Source: Flavobacterium sediminilitoris (lineage in GTDB: Bacteria > Bacteroidota > Bacteroidia > Flavobacteriales > Flavobacteriaceae). Taken from it: a stretch of DNA of 64,000 nt. Location: contig NZ_CP090145.1 in assembly GCF_023008245.1 (NCBI RefSeq), forward strand, positions 2,852,001 to 2,916,000. The letters are read 5' to 3'. The translations under genes and the position numbers were made by a program. The notes beneath the pieces are model-generated. The model saw nothing but the letters and a program-made list of their open reading frames with translations. It searched no databases and was not told the DNA's origin. Below are positions 40,529 to 49,595 of this stretch, piece by piece. How positions within the stretch are numbered: the first letter of the stretch is position 1; each line of letters opens with the position of its first letter.

Positions 40529-40657
40529 GACTAGTATTTCAATTATAGGTAAATATATTAAAAAAACAACATATAAAGCCATACCGTTTATGTCTGAATT
40601 TAAAGTTATATTTTTTTAATACATTCGCATAAGAACGATAAATAGGTTCAATAAAAT

Positions 40658-41293
40658 ATGCAAAAAGAAAAGTGTTTATTATGTAATTCAACTGCAACGG
40701 TTTTTTGCGAAAAACCACATCATTTATTTCACAGATGTGATACTTGTCAAGGTATTTTTAGACCTAAGCATACTTTTTATGATGCTTTTACAGAAAAGAA
40801 TCATTACGAACAACATAATAATGATGTGAATGATATTGGTTACCAAAACTTTGTTGCTCCAATAGTGAATCAAATTCTTAGCGATTTTTCTCCAGAAGAC
40901 AAAGGACTAGACTTTGGCTCAGGAACAGGACCAGTCATTTCTAAAATGCTAAAAGAAAAAGAATATCAAGTTGAGAATTATGATATATTTTTTGAAAATG
41001 TACCAGAACGATTAATTCAAAAATATAATTATATTTCTTGCTGTGAAGTGATGGAACATTTTCATGAACCTTTAAAAGAATTTGCATTACTACATTCTAT
41101 GCTTTTACCTAATGGGAAATTGTATTGTAAAACAGAACTTTTTAAAAATCAAATACCTTTTGAAAATTGGTATTACAAAAATGATTTAACTCATGTTTTT
41201 ATTTATCAAGAAAAAACATTAGATTGGATACAGGAAAAGCTACAATTTAAAAGTGTAGAGGTAAAGGATAAGCTAATTATTTTTGAGAGATGA
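40658..41293 (+). CDS. SAM-dependent methyltransferase with N-terminal zinc-ribbon-like motif (211 aa)
   Basis: The N-terminus has two Cys pairs (CLLCNSTATVFCEKPHHLFH then RCDTCQGIF), a ribbon-like metal site. The class I methyltransferase fold follows: GLDFGSGTGPVISKMLKEKE as motif I, then CCEVMEHFHEPLKEFALLHS and LLPNGKLYCKTELF. The form (methyltransferase type 12-like with a ribbon) resembles enzymes acting on small molecules or sugars; the substrate is unknown. A lone gene, divergent from the hydrolase gene. Confidence 0.8.
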   Translation: MQKEKCLLCNSTATVFCEKPHHLFHRCDTCQGIFRPKHTFYDAFTEKNHYEQHNNDVNDIGYQNFVAPIVNQILSDFSPEDKGLDFGSGTGPVISKMLKEKEYQVENYDIFFENVPERLIQKYNYISCCEVMEHFHEPLKEFALLHSMLLPNGKLYCKTELFKNQIPFENWYYKNDLTHVFIYQEKTLDWIQEKLQFKSVEVKDKLIIFER

Positions 41294-41307
41294 TTTTACT
41301 ATTGATA

Positions 41308-41490
41308 TTAAAATGATGATTTATTTTTTATTATATCGAGTATAAAGTTCTTTCTGTTTTCAATGCTGTCTTTTAAAACTTCAATCATTTTATAATCATA
41401 TTTTAAATAAGTTTCTTTCATTTTATCAAATGTAAATAAAGCTTCTTCCCAAGTTTGTTTTCGTTCATTATCAGTTTCATATTTTGGATG
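41308..41490 (-). pseudogene. Truncated relic, C-terminal part of an unknown helical protein
   Basis: The frame HPKYETDNERKQTWEEALFT, then FDKMKETYLKYDYKMIEVLK and DSIENRKNFILDIIKNKSSF reads to a TAA at 41308-41310 and is closed upstream by a TAA at 41491-41493. Codon use and the amphipathic heptad pattern look genuine, but there is no start codon in the first 24 residues. It is most likely the tail of a gene whose front was lost. Confidence 0.4.
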
Positions 41491-41509
41491 TTACTTAAAG
41501 TATAGTAGG

Positions 41510-41860
41510 TTAGGATTTGTAAGTATTAAAATTCACTTCGACTTTTTCAAATTTTTTATCTTTTGATAGAATAGAGTTTATTTTGTGTAAACATTCTTGA
41601 TTATCTTTAGACATTAAGAAAGCTAAGTCCCAAATGTCTTTTGAATATAAAAATGTTCCCATATCTGAATCAATTTCAAATAAATATTCATCATTCATCC
41701 AAAGATCGCTAATTTCTGTAATTTTTGGATTTATTTCTATAATTGAATTAAATAAATCAGATATAAAATTTTCATTCTCAACGCCACTAATAAAAGCAAT
41801 TAATAAATTTTTAGAATTATATTCGGGACGAAAATGGTATTTATATTTTTTGCTTTCCAT
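41510..41860 (-). CDS. Hypothetical cytoplasmic protein (116 aa)
   Basis: MESKKYKYHFRPEYNSKNLL, then IAFISGVENENFISDLFNSI and EISDLWMNDEYLFEIDSDMG. No signal, no membrane segment, no motif that I know. Its small size, acidic composition and placement next to a truncated relic on the same strand are like immunity-protein cassettes, but that is only a guess. Confidence 0.5.
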   Translation of the reverse strand: MESKKYKYHFRPEYNSKNLLIAFISGVENENFISDLFNSIIEINPKITEISDLWMNDEYLFEIDSDMGTFLYSKDIWDLAFLMSKDNQECLHKINSILSKDKKFEKVEVNFNTYKS

Positions 41861-41903
41861 AGAATTAGAATAGATTCAATTTTTATTGAAATAGTTTAAC
41901 TTT

Positions 41904-42395
41904 TTATAGTGTTAGTTCTAGAATTTCACCAGGAAGCCCATCAAAATCTTTAAATTCTTTTGATGTAAATCCATTGTTTGTTAATATTTTTCTTGATGCT
42001 AAATTTTTAGGATCTATAATTGCAAAAATTCGTTGAATTGATTCTTGATTTCTCCCAATTTTTATTAATTGTTCTCCAATTTTATTTCCAATTCCTTTTC
42101 CCCAATATTTAGGAAGAATCATATAGCCAAGTTCAACTTCTGGACTATTCTTTTCTTTAATTTCAAGTTTTGCTAATCCGATAAATTCGTTAGTTTCAGC
42201 GTTGAATACTTTAAAACTTCCAAAATGTTCATTAATTTTATTTTTTTTAATTAACTTCTCAAAATCAATTTTTGCTTCATCTACTTCAATTGCTCGTTCA
42301 GTAATCATTTCCATTACTTTTTCATTGTTAACCAATTGAAAAAAATAAAGAAAATCTTTTTCATTGAATTTTTCTAATTTAATTTTATTATCCAA
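41904..42395 (-). CDS. GNAT-family N-acetyltransferase (163 aa)
   Basis: RimJ/RimL-like GNAT (acetyltransf_3): KLEKFNEKDFLYFFQLVNNE at the start, FIGLAKLEIKEKNSPEVELG, YMILPKYWGKGIGNKIGEQL (acetyl-CoA loop) and RIFAIIDPKNLASRKILTNN then GF. Related to protein- or amine-acetylating enzymes; the substrate is not predictable. Confidence 0.85.
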   Translation of the reverse strand: MDNKIKLEKFNEKDFLYFFQLVNNEKVMEMITERAIEVDEAKIDFEKLIKKNKINEHFGSFKVFNAETNEFIGLAKLEIKEKNSPEVELGYMILPKYWGKGIGNKIGEQLIKIGRNQESIQRIFAIIDPKNLASRKILTNNGFTSKEFKDFDGLPGEILELTL

Positions 42396-42608
42396 AGTTT
42401 TAATTTTTATTAACTATTAGTTTGTAATAATTAATTCACTGTTGTGTTATAATTTATACATAAAGTATTACAAATATAAAACTATCTTTTAGAAAAATAT
42501 CAGAACTGATTAAGCTTATTTTTAAATAGAGAAGGAGTTATTTTTTATGATTATAATAGTAATGTGTTTTGTTATATGAATGAATAAAAGTGTCTATAAA
42601 TGGTAATT

Positions 42609-43511
42609 TTATTTGTTTTTTGCTTCGAAATAATCCCAAGTTAGTTTTGCAATATCAGCAATTATTTTTTCGTTTGTTTCTGTACTTTCTTTTGAGTTTG
42701 TTACAAAAATGTTAATAAAAAAGTGTCCATTTTTTGTAAATACAATACCAATGTCATTTACTGCTGGAGTTAATCCTTCACTGTTTGTATCTGAAGTTCC
42801 CGTTTTGTGAGCAACAATTGTTCCTATTGGCAATTTTCCTTTCAATCTTTTATTTCCTGTCCAAGTTTCTGACATCACTTTCCAAATAAAATTATGGCTT
42901 TCTTTAGAAAGTAATTTTTTCTTGTTATAATAAAATAATTCTAATAACTCACTTGCGGCTTTAGGTGTTATCCAGTTTTGAAATTGCACATTCCATTCTT
43001 TGTGCATTTCTTCTTCTGTTGCTTTTATTGAAATATTTTTAAAATTTATTGAGTAGAAATAGTCTTCAACTTTTTTTGTTCCTCCCAAGAGTTTTAATAA
43101 TATATCGCAACCAATATTGTCACTGTCAGATACTGTGTATTTAATAACCTCAGATAACGATAATGTTGTTCCATTAGGATATTTTTCTCGAATAGGACTC
43201 CATGTATTTTGATGTAAATCTTCTTTTGTAATATTTATTTTTTGATTTAAAGATAATTTTCCTTTGTCAACTTCTGAAAGTACAGCTAGAGCAATAGGAA
43301 ATTTATATACACTTTGCATTGGCAGGTGTTTGTCTCCATTAATAGATAAAGTATCTTTTGCATTATTTCCAATTATTGAAATTCCAATAGTGGCATTTTT
43401 TGTTGCAACTATTTTTTGTATTTTTTGTCGTAATGGTTCTATTGTTTGAGCAAAAGTCTGACAAGAGAGATATAGAATTAGTAAAGTTGTAAAGCGAAAT
43501 GTCTTAATCAT
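42609..43511 (-). CDS. Class A beta-lactamase, Bacteroidota (A2-like) subgroup (300 aa)
   Basis: Signal peptide ending near CQTFAQ. Active-site residues: the nucleophile in SVYK (MQSVYKFPIALAVLSEVDKG), the SDN loop in YTVSDSDNIGCDILLKLLGG, the omega-loop region ATEEEMHKEWNVQFQNW that should hold the general base Glu, and KTG in IVAHKTGTSDTNSEGLT. The fold and the long insert near the omega loop resemble the CfxA/CepA/PER/CIA-type A2 enzymes of Bacteroidota. It would hydrolyse penicillins and possibly cephalosporins in the periplasm. No regulator lies beside it. Whether it is active or expressed cannot be told. Confidence 0.9.
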   Translation of the reverse strand: MIKTFRFTTLLILYLSCQTFAQTIEPLRQKIQKIVATKNATIGISIIGNNAKDTLSINGDKHLPMQSVYKFPIALAVLSEVDKGKLSLNQKINITKEDLHQNTWSPIREKYPNGTTLSLSEVIKYTVSDSDNIGCDILLKLLGGTKKVEDYFYSINFKNISIKATEEEMHKEWNVQFQNWITPKAASELLELFYYNKKKLLSKESHNFIWKVMSETWTGNKRLKGKLPIGTIVAHKTGTSDTNSEGLTPAVNDIGIVFTKNGHFFINIFVTNSKESTETNEKIIADIAKLTWDYFEAKNK

Positions 43512-43681
43512 TGTTGTTTTAAATATTTTTAAGTGATTGACAAAAAGTAATTAATATTCAATAATTTGTAATAGTTTATAATTGGTATAAGCTATTATTT
43601 TGTTTATCAATTTACAAAATTAAGAAAACGACTTAAAATAAATATCTAAATCGTTTCTGTTTTTATAAACCGTTAATAGCA

Positions 43682-44263
43682 TTATATTTCATCTTCATCA
43701 TTTTCTAGAAATCTAAATTGATTTGCTTGTTGAAGTTTAGCTAATTGTGTTAATTCTGCTAAATAGTTTTGTTCTTGAATTGAAAAAGTAGTTGCTAATT
43801 TTGCAGAACCAGCAGAGCCTATTGCATCAAAAATTTCATCAATAATATTTAATAATGCATCTAACCATTTAGGTAGTTTTATTCCTAATGCTTCTAAAAT
43901 CATTCGAAATATTTTTTTAATCTCTTTTACAATTCTTGAAAGTCCTAATTTTCCAAAAAGTGATCCTAAACTAGGGAAAATTCCTTTCGCATTTTGTACA
44001 AGAGAGATTCCAGAAGTAATATTTATAATTTGATTTACTTCTTTAATTTGTTGTCTTGAAGATTGCTCAACACTCTCTTTTACATACTTATTTAGTTCGG
44101 TTACTTGACTAATTAAAGTAGGAGAGAATGCTCTAATAACAGCTTTTTCATCTTCATCATTTGCATAATCAATTGCTTTTTTAGTATAACCAGATGTTAA
44201 ATCTAAAAAATCATTTAAGAACTGTTCAAGTACATTGTTGCTTTTTGTTTCTGACGTTGCCAT
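43682..44263 (-). CDS. Hypothetical helical protein (193 aa)
   Basis: ATG 44263 (MATSETKSNNVLEQFLNDFL) is preferred over the in-frame ATG at 44350. The chain is almost all helical, with acidic patches and a stretch KGIFPSLGSLFGKLGLSRIV, then KEIKKIFRMILEALGIKLPK and WLDALLNIIDEIFDAIGSAG that resembles an amphipathic membrane-active hairpin. A glycine hinge (GSAGSA) follows. No family is recognised. Confidence 0.55.
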   Translation of the reverse strand: MATSETKSNNVLEQFLNDFLDLTSGYTKKAIDYANDEDEKAVIRAFSPTLISQVTELNKYVKESVEQSSRQQIKEVNQIINITSGISLVQNAKGIFPSLGSLFGKLGLSRIVKEIKKIFRMILEALGIKLPKWLDALLNIIDEIFDAIGSAGSAKLATTFSIQEQNYLAELTQLAKLQQANQFRFLENDEDEI

Positions 44264-44382
44264 AATATTTCTTTTAAAGTTTAGACAAAATTCAGAATAT
44301 TTATTTGGTTGATTCAGAGTTGTATAACCCTTTCTGTAAGGTTGATTCACTTAACTTTAAATAGATTGTATTTATTAAGTGA

Positions 44383-44856
44383 TTAATTTGGGGTTTCATC
44401 TCTTAAATGTAGTATAGTATTTTTTTTCCTTTTGATAAGTTTGTCAATTCGTCTTTTGTTCTCTTGTTGCAATAATGAAGGATATAAATTCATTAAAATA
44501 TTTACAAACATTATTGTTAATCCAAATAAATAGTTGTGAGAAATACTTTTATATATGGCAATAACAGTTACAAATATAAATCCAATTAGATGACTTATTT
44601 CAGCAATTGTCATCTCTTTTCGTATTTCAACCAATTCGGTTTTATTAGTCAACTTAATTTTTTGATTGAAGAATTTGAAAAAGGTATTTTTTACAATCCA
44701 TTTAAAGTATTCAATCCCAATATTTTTATTCTCAATAAAATTTAGGTTTGATATTTTTTTGTAGTATTCAGTTTTCATTATAATACCATTAAAAATCATT
44801 CCAATTATCCAAGAGATAAATGATACTGATACTCCGAATGTCAAATATTTAATCAT
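44383..44856 (-). CDS. Hypothetical membrane protein (157 aa)
   Basis: Membrane segments at about 1-25 (YLTFGVSVSFISWIIGMIFN), 88-108 (ISHLIGFIFVTVIAIYKSIS) and 110-125 (YLFGLTIMFVNILMNLYPSL). The middle is basic. It begins about 25 bp from the PorT-like relic and lies 33 bp from the preceding in-frame ORF. No motif is known. Confidence 0.5.
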   Translation of the reverse strand: MIKYLTFGVSVSFISWIIGMIFNGIIMKTEYYKKISNLNFIENKNIGIEYFKWIVKNTFFKFFNQKIKLTNKTELVEIRKEMTIAEISHLIGFIFVTVIAIYKSISHNYLFGLTIMFVNILMNLYPSLLQQENKRRIDKLIKRKKNTILHLRDETPN

Positions 44857-44881
44857 AAGTTGTTTTCAAATTGTAAAAATA

Positions 44882-45226
44882 TTAGACTGTTTGCAGTTGT
44901 TGCGTAAATTTAGAATAAAATTTTAAAAGATAAAGTCCGTTCTCTAGTTTATATCCTATTCCAAGCATTAACACCAAAGTCAACCTTTTTTAAAACTATA
45001 TCCTTGTCTAGAATATAAAATTTCAGTTTGAAAACAAAATTTGTCTGTAATAGAAATTTCACTCATGATTCCAAAATTTAAAGCTGAACAAGTTCTAATC
45101 TATTAGTATTCTCCACTAATATTTGTAAAATTAAGACCTCATTTAATATTAAATTTGATATTTTGAGCATTGATAGTTGTTAATCCAAATACTGCAATTA
45201 CAGCTACTAAAAGTAATTTTTTCATA
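44882..45226 (-). pseudogene. Decayed outer-membrane beta-barrel (PorT-like) gene
   Basis: From ATG 45226 the frame begins MKKLLLVAVIAVFGLTTINA then QNIKFNIK and a TGA. The stop is followed in frame by GLNFTNISGEY (two stops), then MSEISITDKFCFQTEILYSR and QGYSFKKG. A one-base shift later, GIGYKLENGLYLLKFYSKFT continues to a TAA at 44882. Patches of the usual PorT-family pattern (signal peptide, KAGLNFaNisG, FsFqpELlYs.QGy, G.GYKLenGL) show what it was. Several stops and a frameshift make it inactive. Confidence 0.7.
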
Positions 45227-45380
45227 ATTTTTTAAGTTTGTTTAATTTGATACAAAGCAAACTTGTTTTTGGAGTTTAATTTTTTAGAATACTTTTAACT
45301 TTTTAACAAGGTTTAAGAAATGAGTTATATAATATTAAGCTTTCAAATATTTGATTTGGAATTGTTTAATATTCTTTATA

Positions 45381-46916
45381 CTATTTTCCAGGAACTACCT
45401 TATAAGTAGGATCTTCCATAATATTTACATCGATAATGGCTTCTGCATTTTTAAGTAATTCTACGCAGTCATTACTTAAGTGTTTTAGATGTACTTTTTT
45501 ACCAACAGCAGCATAGCGTTCTGTAATTTTGTTAACTGCATCAATGGCACTCATATCTGTAATTCTACTTTCTGCAAAATCGATAATTACTTCACTTGGA
45601 TCGTTTTGTACATCAAATTTTTCTGAAAAAGCGGTTGTCGAACCAAAAAATAAAGGTCCGTATAATTCATAGTGTTTGACTCCATTTTCATCGATATATT
45701 TTCTAGCACGAATGCGTTTCGCACTTTCCCAAGCAAATACTAAAGCTGAAATTATTACTCCAATTAAAACGGCTAAAGCTAAATTGTGTAAAAAAACAGT
45801 AATTAATGTTACTACAAGCATTACGAAGATATCATGTTTTGGCATTTTGGTAAAGGCTTTAAAACTAGCCCATTCAAAAGTTCCAATGGCAACCATAATC
45901 ATAACGCCTGTTAAAGCAGCCATAGGTAATAATTCAATTACAGGTGCACCTACTAGGATAATTACTAAAATGGTTAAAGCCGCTACTATTCCTGATAATC
46001 TAGCTCTTGATCCTGATGATAAGTTGACTAAAGTTTGGGCAATCATAGGACAACCACCCATTCCAAAGAAAAAACCATTGGCAATATTAGCGGTTCCTTG
46101 CGCTAAACATTCACGGTTGCTATTTCCTTTTGTTCCAGTGATTTCATCGACTAAATTTAAGGTTAATAAGCCTTCTGTTAAACCAACTGCCGCCATGATT
46201 AATCCATAAGGTAATATAATCTTTAATGTTTCTAATGTAAATGGAATTTCAGGAATATGAAAAGGAGGTAAGCTTCCACTTACAGAGGCAATATCTATAA
46301 CTTGTTTTGTATCAATATTAAAAACTAGTACTACTGCAAAAACCACTATAATAGCGACTAAAGAAGCTGGAATAGCTTTTGTAAATTTTGGTAAAATTAA
46401 AATTATGGCAATTGTTAGAGCTACTAATCCTGCCATAATAAAGAGAGGAGAACCTGTTAACCATTCTTTATTTCCATTGATAACTGTTTTGAATTGTTCC
46501 AATTGAGACATAAAAATGATAACGGCTAATCCATTAACAAATCCAAACATTACGGGTTGTGGTACTAATCGGATAAACTTACCAAGTTTTAGTAAACCAA
46601 CTATAATTTGGATGATTCCAGCCATGGCTACCGCAGCAAAAACATATTCTAAACCATTGGATTTCATTAAAGCAATTAAAACAATAACTGTAGCACCAGC
46701 ACCACCAGAAATTAATCCAGGACGTCCACCTAAAACAGCAGTGATTAATCCCATGATAAAAGCACCATATAATCCTACAAGAGGAGGGAAGCCTGCTAGG
46801 ATAGCAAAAGATAATGATTCGGGAATCATAGTCATAGCCACTGTTAATCCGGCTAAAATTTCGGTTCTGTAATCTACTTTTTGTTTAAAATCGAATAGAT
46901 TGAGTACTTTTTGCAT
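45381..46916 (-). CDS. SulP-family inorganic anion transporter with STAS domain (511 aa)
   Basis: ATG 46916 (MQKVLNLFDFKQKVDYRTEI) gives the usual start; an in-frame ATG at 46964 adds 16 residues. The membrane domain fills about 20-420: ILAGLTVAMTMIPESLSFAI and FPPLVGLYGAFIMGLITAVL (SulP signature), FNIDTKQVIDIASVSGSLPP, LAQGTANIANGFFFGMGGCP. The C-terminal STAS domain (about 425-511; VIIDFAESRITDMSAIDAVN) follows. It could carry sulfate, bicarbonate or another anion; no carbonic anhydrase or sulfur gene is beside it to decide. Confidence 0.9.
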   Translation of the reverse strand: MQKVLNLFDFKQKVDYRTEILAGLTVAMTMIPESLSFAILAGFPPLVGLYGAFIMGLITAVLGGRPGLISGGAGATVIVLIALMKSNGLEYVFAAVAMAGIIQIIVGLLKLGKFIRLVPQPVMFGFVNGLAVIIFMSQLEQFKTVINGNKEWLTGSPLFIMAGLVALTIAIILILPKFTKAIPASLVAIIVVFAVVLVFNIDTKQVIDIASVSGSLPPFHIPEIPFTLETLKIILPYGLIMAAVGLTEGLLTLNLVDEITGTKGNSNRECLAQGTANIANGFFFGMGGCPMIAQTLVNLSSGSRARLSGIVAALTILVIILVGAPVIELLPMAALTGVMIMVAIGTFEWASFKAFTKMPKHDIFVMLVVTLITVFLHNLALAVLIGVIISALVFAWESAKRIRARKYIDENGVKHYELYGPLFFGSTTAFSEKFDVQNDPSEVIIDFAESRITDMSAIDAVNKITERYAAVGKKVHLKHLSNDCVELLKNAEAIIDVNIMEDPTYKVVPGK

Positions 46917-47275
46917 TAGAATTTGAGCTTTGAAAAAATTAAGCGGCAAAGGTAAGGTTTTCAAATTTAAGGAGCAGCATAGTGTTTTAATGTGTTTTTA
47001 GTTCTTTATATTTTAAGAGGTTAATTTTTAGTTGATAAGTATATTCCATTTAAAAAAATAAGGAAACAACTAATAGATTGATGTTTAAAATGGGATAAAA
47101 ACAATTCTCTTTATTGATTTCATAGTTTAATTTTTTCTAAAATTCCAATAAATTAAACAAAATAAGGTATGATTGTTATAAAATTTTATTTTTTGAATAA
47201 ATTACAGAAAACCTGCCACTTAACTATTGGTTTTGTTTGGTACATTGCGTTATAATAAACAAACAAATAGATAAT
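46917..47275. other. Spacer before the protein-glutaminase-like gene, no gene seen
   Basis: About 360 bp of AT-rich DNA between divergent genes. No open frame, RNA gene or strong inverted repeat was found, and no full promoter match; it should hold promoters for both neighbours. Confidence 0.4.
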
Positions 47276-48211
47276 ATGAAAAAAAATCTTTTAAAGCTAA
47301 CCTTACTATTAGGTTTGGCAATTGTACTAGGATCCTGTAACAATGAACAGGAAAAGAATCCTCAAGAAGTAAATCCACAAACTTCTGATGATTATATAAT
47401 AGGTCTAATCAAAAAGTGTGACGATTGTGAAGTTTCAACTTCCAAAACTTTTTTTTATTGTGGAATAAAAGCGGGTGCTTCTTATGTAGAAAATGATAGC
47501 CCATATCTTAATGATATTAAAGAAAGTATTTCAAACGGAACTCCAATTAAAATTTATTTTGATGAAAATGAGCCAGAAAGAATAATTTCTGTAGTTAAAA
47601 TTTCAAATAGTGAAGAAAAGAATTGGAATTTAAATGTGAAATATGATGAAACACCATTTAAAACTATTGAGGATTTAAATAGGAAGGTTTCAACTCAAAA
47701 AGCTTCTAGTTTTGATTTCACAACAACTGAAGCAGTCAACTTTTTTAATGCTATGAAAAATAAAAGTTGTGCTATAAACAATCAAAATTTGTGTATTCCA
47801 TTTCAATATGCAAATGATGGTTGTTATGCAAGAGCCCACATGATGAGACAACACATGAATTATGCTAGTAAAGATTGTTATAAGATTTTTGCTTATGGAA
47901 ATTTAAAAGTAAATACTTCGTCTACTGGAGTATGTGGTATTGCATGGAGGTATCATGTAGCTCCTTTAATTTCTGTTAATGGTGTTTGGAATGTAATTGA
48001 CCCTTCTTTATTTAATCAACCTGTAACCATTACAACTTGGTTGAATAAAATGAAATATAACGGAGGTACTGTTGCTACAACAAGTTATCAAAATTCTAGC
48101 GTGTATTATTATGATTATGTTTCAAATTATACACAATATGATAATAACTATACAGATACTTATAGTACTTTGGCTAATTATAGATATAGACAAACTAGCT
48201 GTTCTTTTTAA
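47276..48211 (+). CDS. Protein-glutaminase-like deamidase, lipoprotein pro-enzyme (311 aa)
   Basis: Signal with lipobox LGSCNN (about residues 1-20), a pro-region (about 40-150) and a C-terminal catalytic domain like the protein glutaminase of Chryseobacterium proteolyticum (PF18626-like). The motif order fits: FFNAMKNKSCAINNQNLCIP, FQYANDGCYARAHMMRQHM with the nucleophile Cys, DCYKIFAYGNLKV, GVCGIAWRYHVAPLISVNGV with the catalytic His, and VWNVIDPSLFNQPV with the Asp. Such enzymes convert protein-bound Gln to Glu. The lipobox would keep it on the cell surface, unlike the freely secreted homologue. ATG 47276 starts the signal; earlier in-frame codons are leader. Confidence 0.8.
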   Translation: MKKNLLKLTLLLGLAIVLGSCNNEQEKNPQEVNPQTSDDYIIGLIKKCDDCEVSTSKTFFYCGIKAGASYVENDSPYLNDIKESISNGTPIKIYFDENEPERIISVVKISNSEEKNWNLNVKYDETPFKTIEDLNRKVSTQKASSFDFTTTEAVNFFNAMKNKSCAINNQNLCIPFQYANDGCYARAHMMRQHMNYASKDCYKIFAYGNLKVNTSSTGVCGIAWRYHVAPLISVNGVWNVIDPSLFNQPVTITTWLNKMKYNGGTVATTSYQNSSVYYYDYVSNYTQYDNNYTDTYSTLANYRYRQTSCSF

Positions 48212-48356
48212 TACTAGTTGTTTTATTTGTGTAAAATCTAATTAGTAGTATATCAAATACATAATTGAGCTGTAATAATATTAATGGCTTTGTTAAAATT
48301 TTAATTTTTGACAAAGCTATTCTGATATTTAAATGTGAAATTTACGCACTAAGTTT

Positions 48357-49127
48357 CTATAATATTTTTTTTGCCTCTTTTGGATCGTTTAGATTTATCC
48401 AAAAAATATGCATAGCTTCATTTTTATCTCCTGTTCCGTTTTTATTAGTGTCTTGTTTGGCATAAATGTACATGATATCATTTTTATAATCATAAGTAGA
48501 TTTAATGACGCCATAATCAGAAGGAATTAATTGAGTTTTTTTAGTATTTAATTTATCAAAGTGATATAATTTTCGTAAGTCTTTTTTATTGATTAATGTA
48601 TCGTTATTTGTGTCTTCATCATAAACTGAAACCATGAAATAATCACGATGAATGGGTTTGTTTTTTAAAGAATCTTTTCTAACACCAGGATAATAGACTG
48701 TTTTTATTAAGACAGGTTTTTTGAATAGAAAGCTGCTTTTTTCATTAGCTAAATTATAATGAGCAATGTTTATTAAATTATATCCATTTATAACATCCAT
48801 TCCAGGCATAAAATATTTATAGTTTTCATCATCATCTCTATAGTTATAGTAACTACTATCTTCGTAGTAATTTATATTTTTGTCTGCTTCGGGTTTAATT
48901 TTATATATAGAAATTAAACGAATACTGTCTAATCCAGTAAGAATTACTTTATTTGATGTAGTTGTTAGATTTCTACTTGTTGCAATTGTATTTATAGTAT
49001 CGGTATTATCTAATGCCTTTTGCTCATCTAAAGTTAGATAATCTGCATTTTTTATTTTATTCGATTTATCACAGCTTATAATACTTAATAAAAATAATAA
49101 TGCTAAAACAACTTTTCTAATATACAT
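48357..49127 (-). CDS. EF-hand-like lipoprotein, unknown (256 aa)
   Basis: Signal with lipobox LLSIISCDK. The chain has DENYKYFMPGMDVINGYNL, and two calcium-loop-like motifs, DEDTNNDTLINKKDL near 170 and QDTNKNGTGDKNEAM near 228 (D-x-N-x-D/G pattern). These suggest calcium binding. It overlaps nothing; coaD ends 2 bp from its start, so it is the last gene of a four-gene operon (ddl, unknown, coaD, this gene). The role is not known. Confidence 0.6.
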   Translation of the reverse strand: MYIRKVVLALLFLLSIISCDKSNKIKNADYLTLDEQKALDNTDTINTIATSRNLTTTSNKVILTGLDSIRLISIYKIKPEADKNINYYEDSSYYNYRDDDENYKYFMPGMDVINGYNLINIAHYNLANEKSSFLFKKPVLIKTVYYPGVRKDSLKNKPIHRDYFMVSVYDEDTNNDTLINKKDLRKLYHFDKLNTKKTQLIPSDYGVIKSTYDYKNDIMYIYAKQDTNKNGTGDKNEAMHIFWINLNDPKEAKKIL

Positions 49128-49129
49128 AT

Positions 49130-49588
49130 TTACTTTTTAACAATTACCGATTGAGGAACTAGTTTGGTTATATCTCCACCGTTTCTCAGAACATCTCTCA
49201 CAATACTAGATGAAATATAAGAAGTGCGAGCAGCCGTTAAAAGGAAAACGGTTTCAATTTTCGATAAACTTCTATTAGTATGTGCAATTGCTTTTTCAAA
49301 TTCAAAATCGGCTGGATTTCGAAGTCCTCTTAAAATAAATTCGGCATTTTCTTTTTTGCACAAATCTATAGTAAGTCCTTGATAAGTAATTACTCTTACT
49401 TTGGGTTCGTCTTTAAAGGCTTCTTCTATAAAGTGTTTGCGTTCTTCAAGTGAAAACATGTATTTTTTTTCAGCATTTACACCTATTGCAACAATTATTT
49501 CGTCAAATAGTGAAACACCACGTTTAATAATATCAAAATGTCCGTTAGTTATAGGGTCAAAAGATCCAGGGAAAATAGCTTTTCTCAT
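49130..49588 (-). CDS. coaD: Pantetheine-phosphate adenylyltransferase (152 aa)
   Basis: It makes dephospho-CoA from 4'-phosphopantetheine and ATP, the fourth step of CoA synthesis. Motifs: FPGSFDPITNGHFDIIKRGV with the T/H-x-G-H nucleotidyl-transfer site, then VAIGVNAEKKYMFSLEERKH, FILRGLRNPADFEFEKAIAH and the end TSYISSSIVRDVLRNGGDIT. Full length and regular. Confidence 0.95.
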   Translation of the reverse strand: MRKAIFPGSFDPITNGHFDIIKRGVSLFDEIIVAIGVNAEKKYMFSLEERKHFIEEAFKDEPKVRVITYQGLTIDLCKKENAEFILRGLRNPADFEFEKAIAHTNRSLSKIETVFLLTAARTSYISSSIVRDVLRNGGDITKLVPQSVIVKK

Positions 49589-49595
49589 GATAAAA

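Noticed and set aside
45676..46872. Open frames antisense to the SulP gene
   Set aside because: Shadow frames of a well-conserved gene with no domain.
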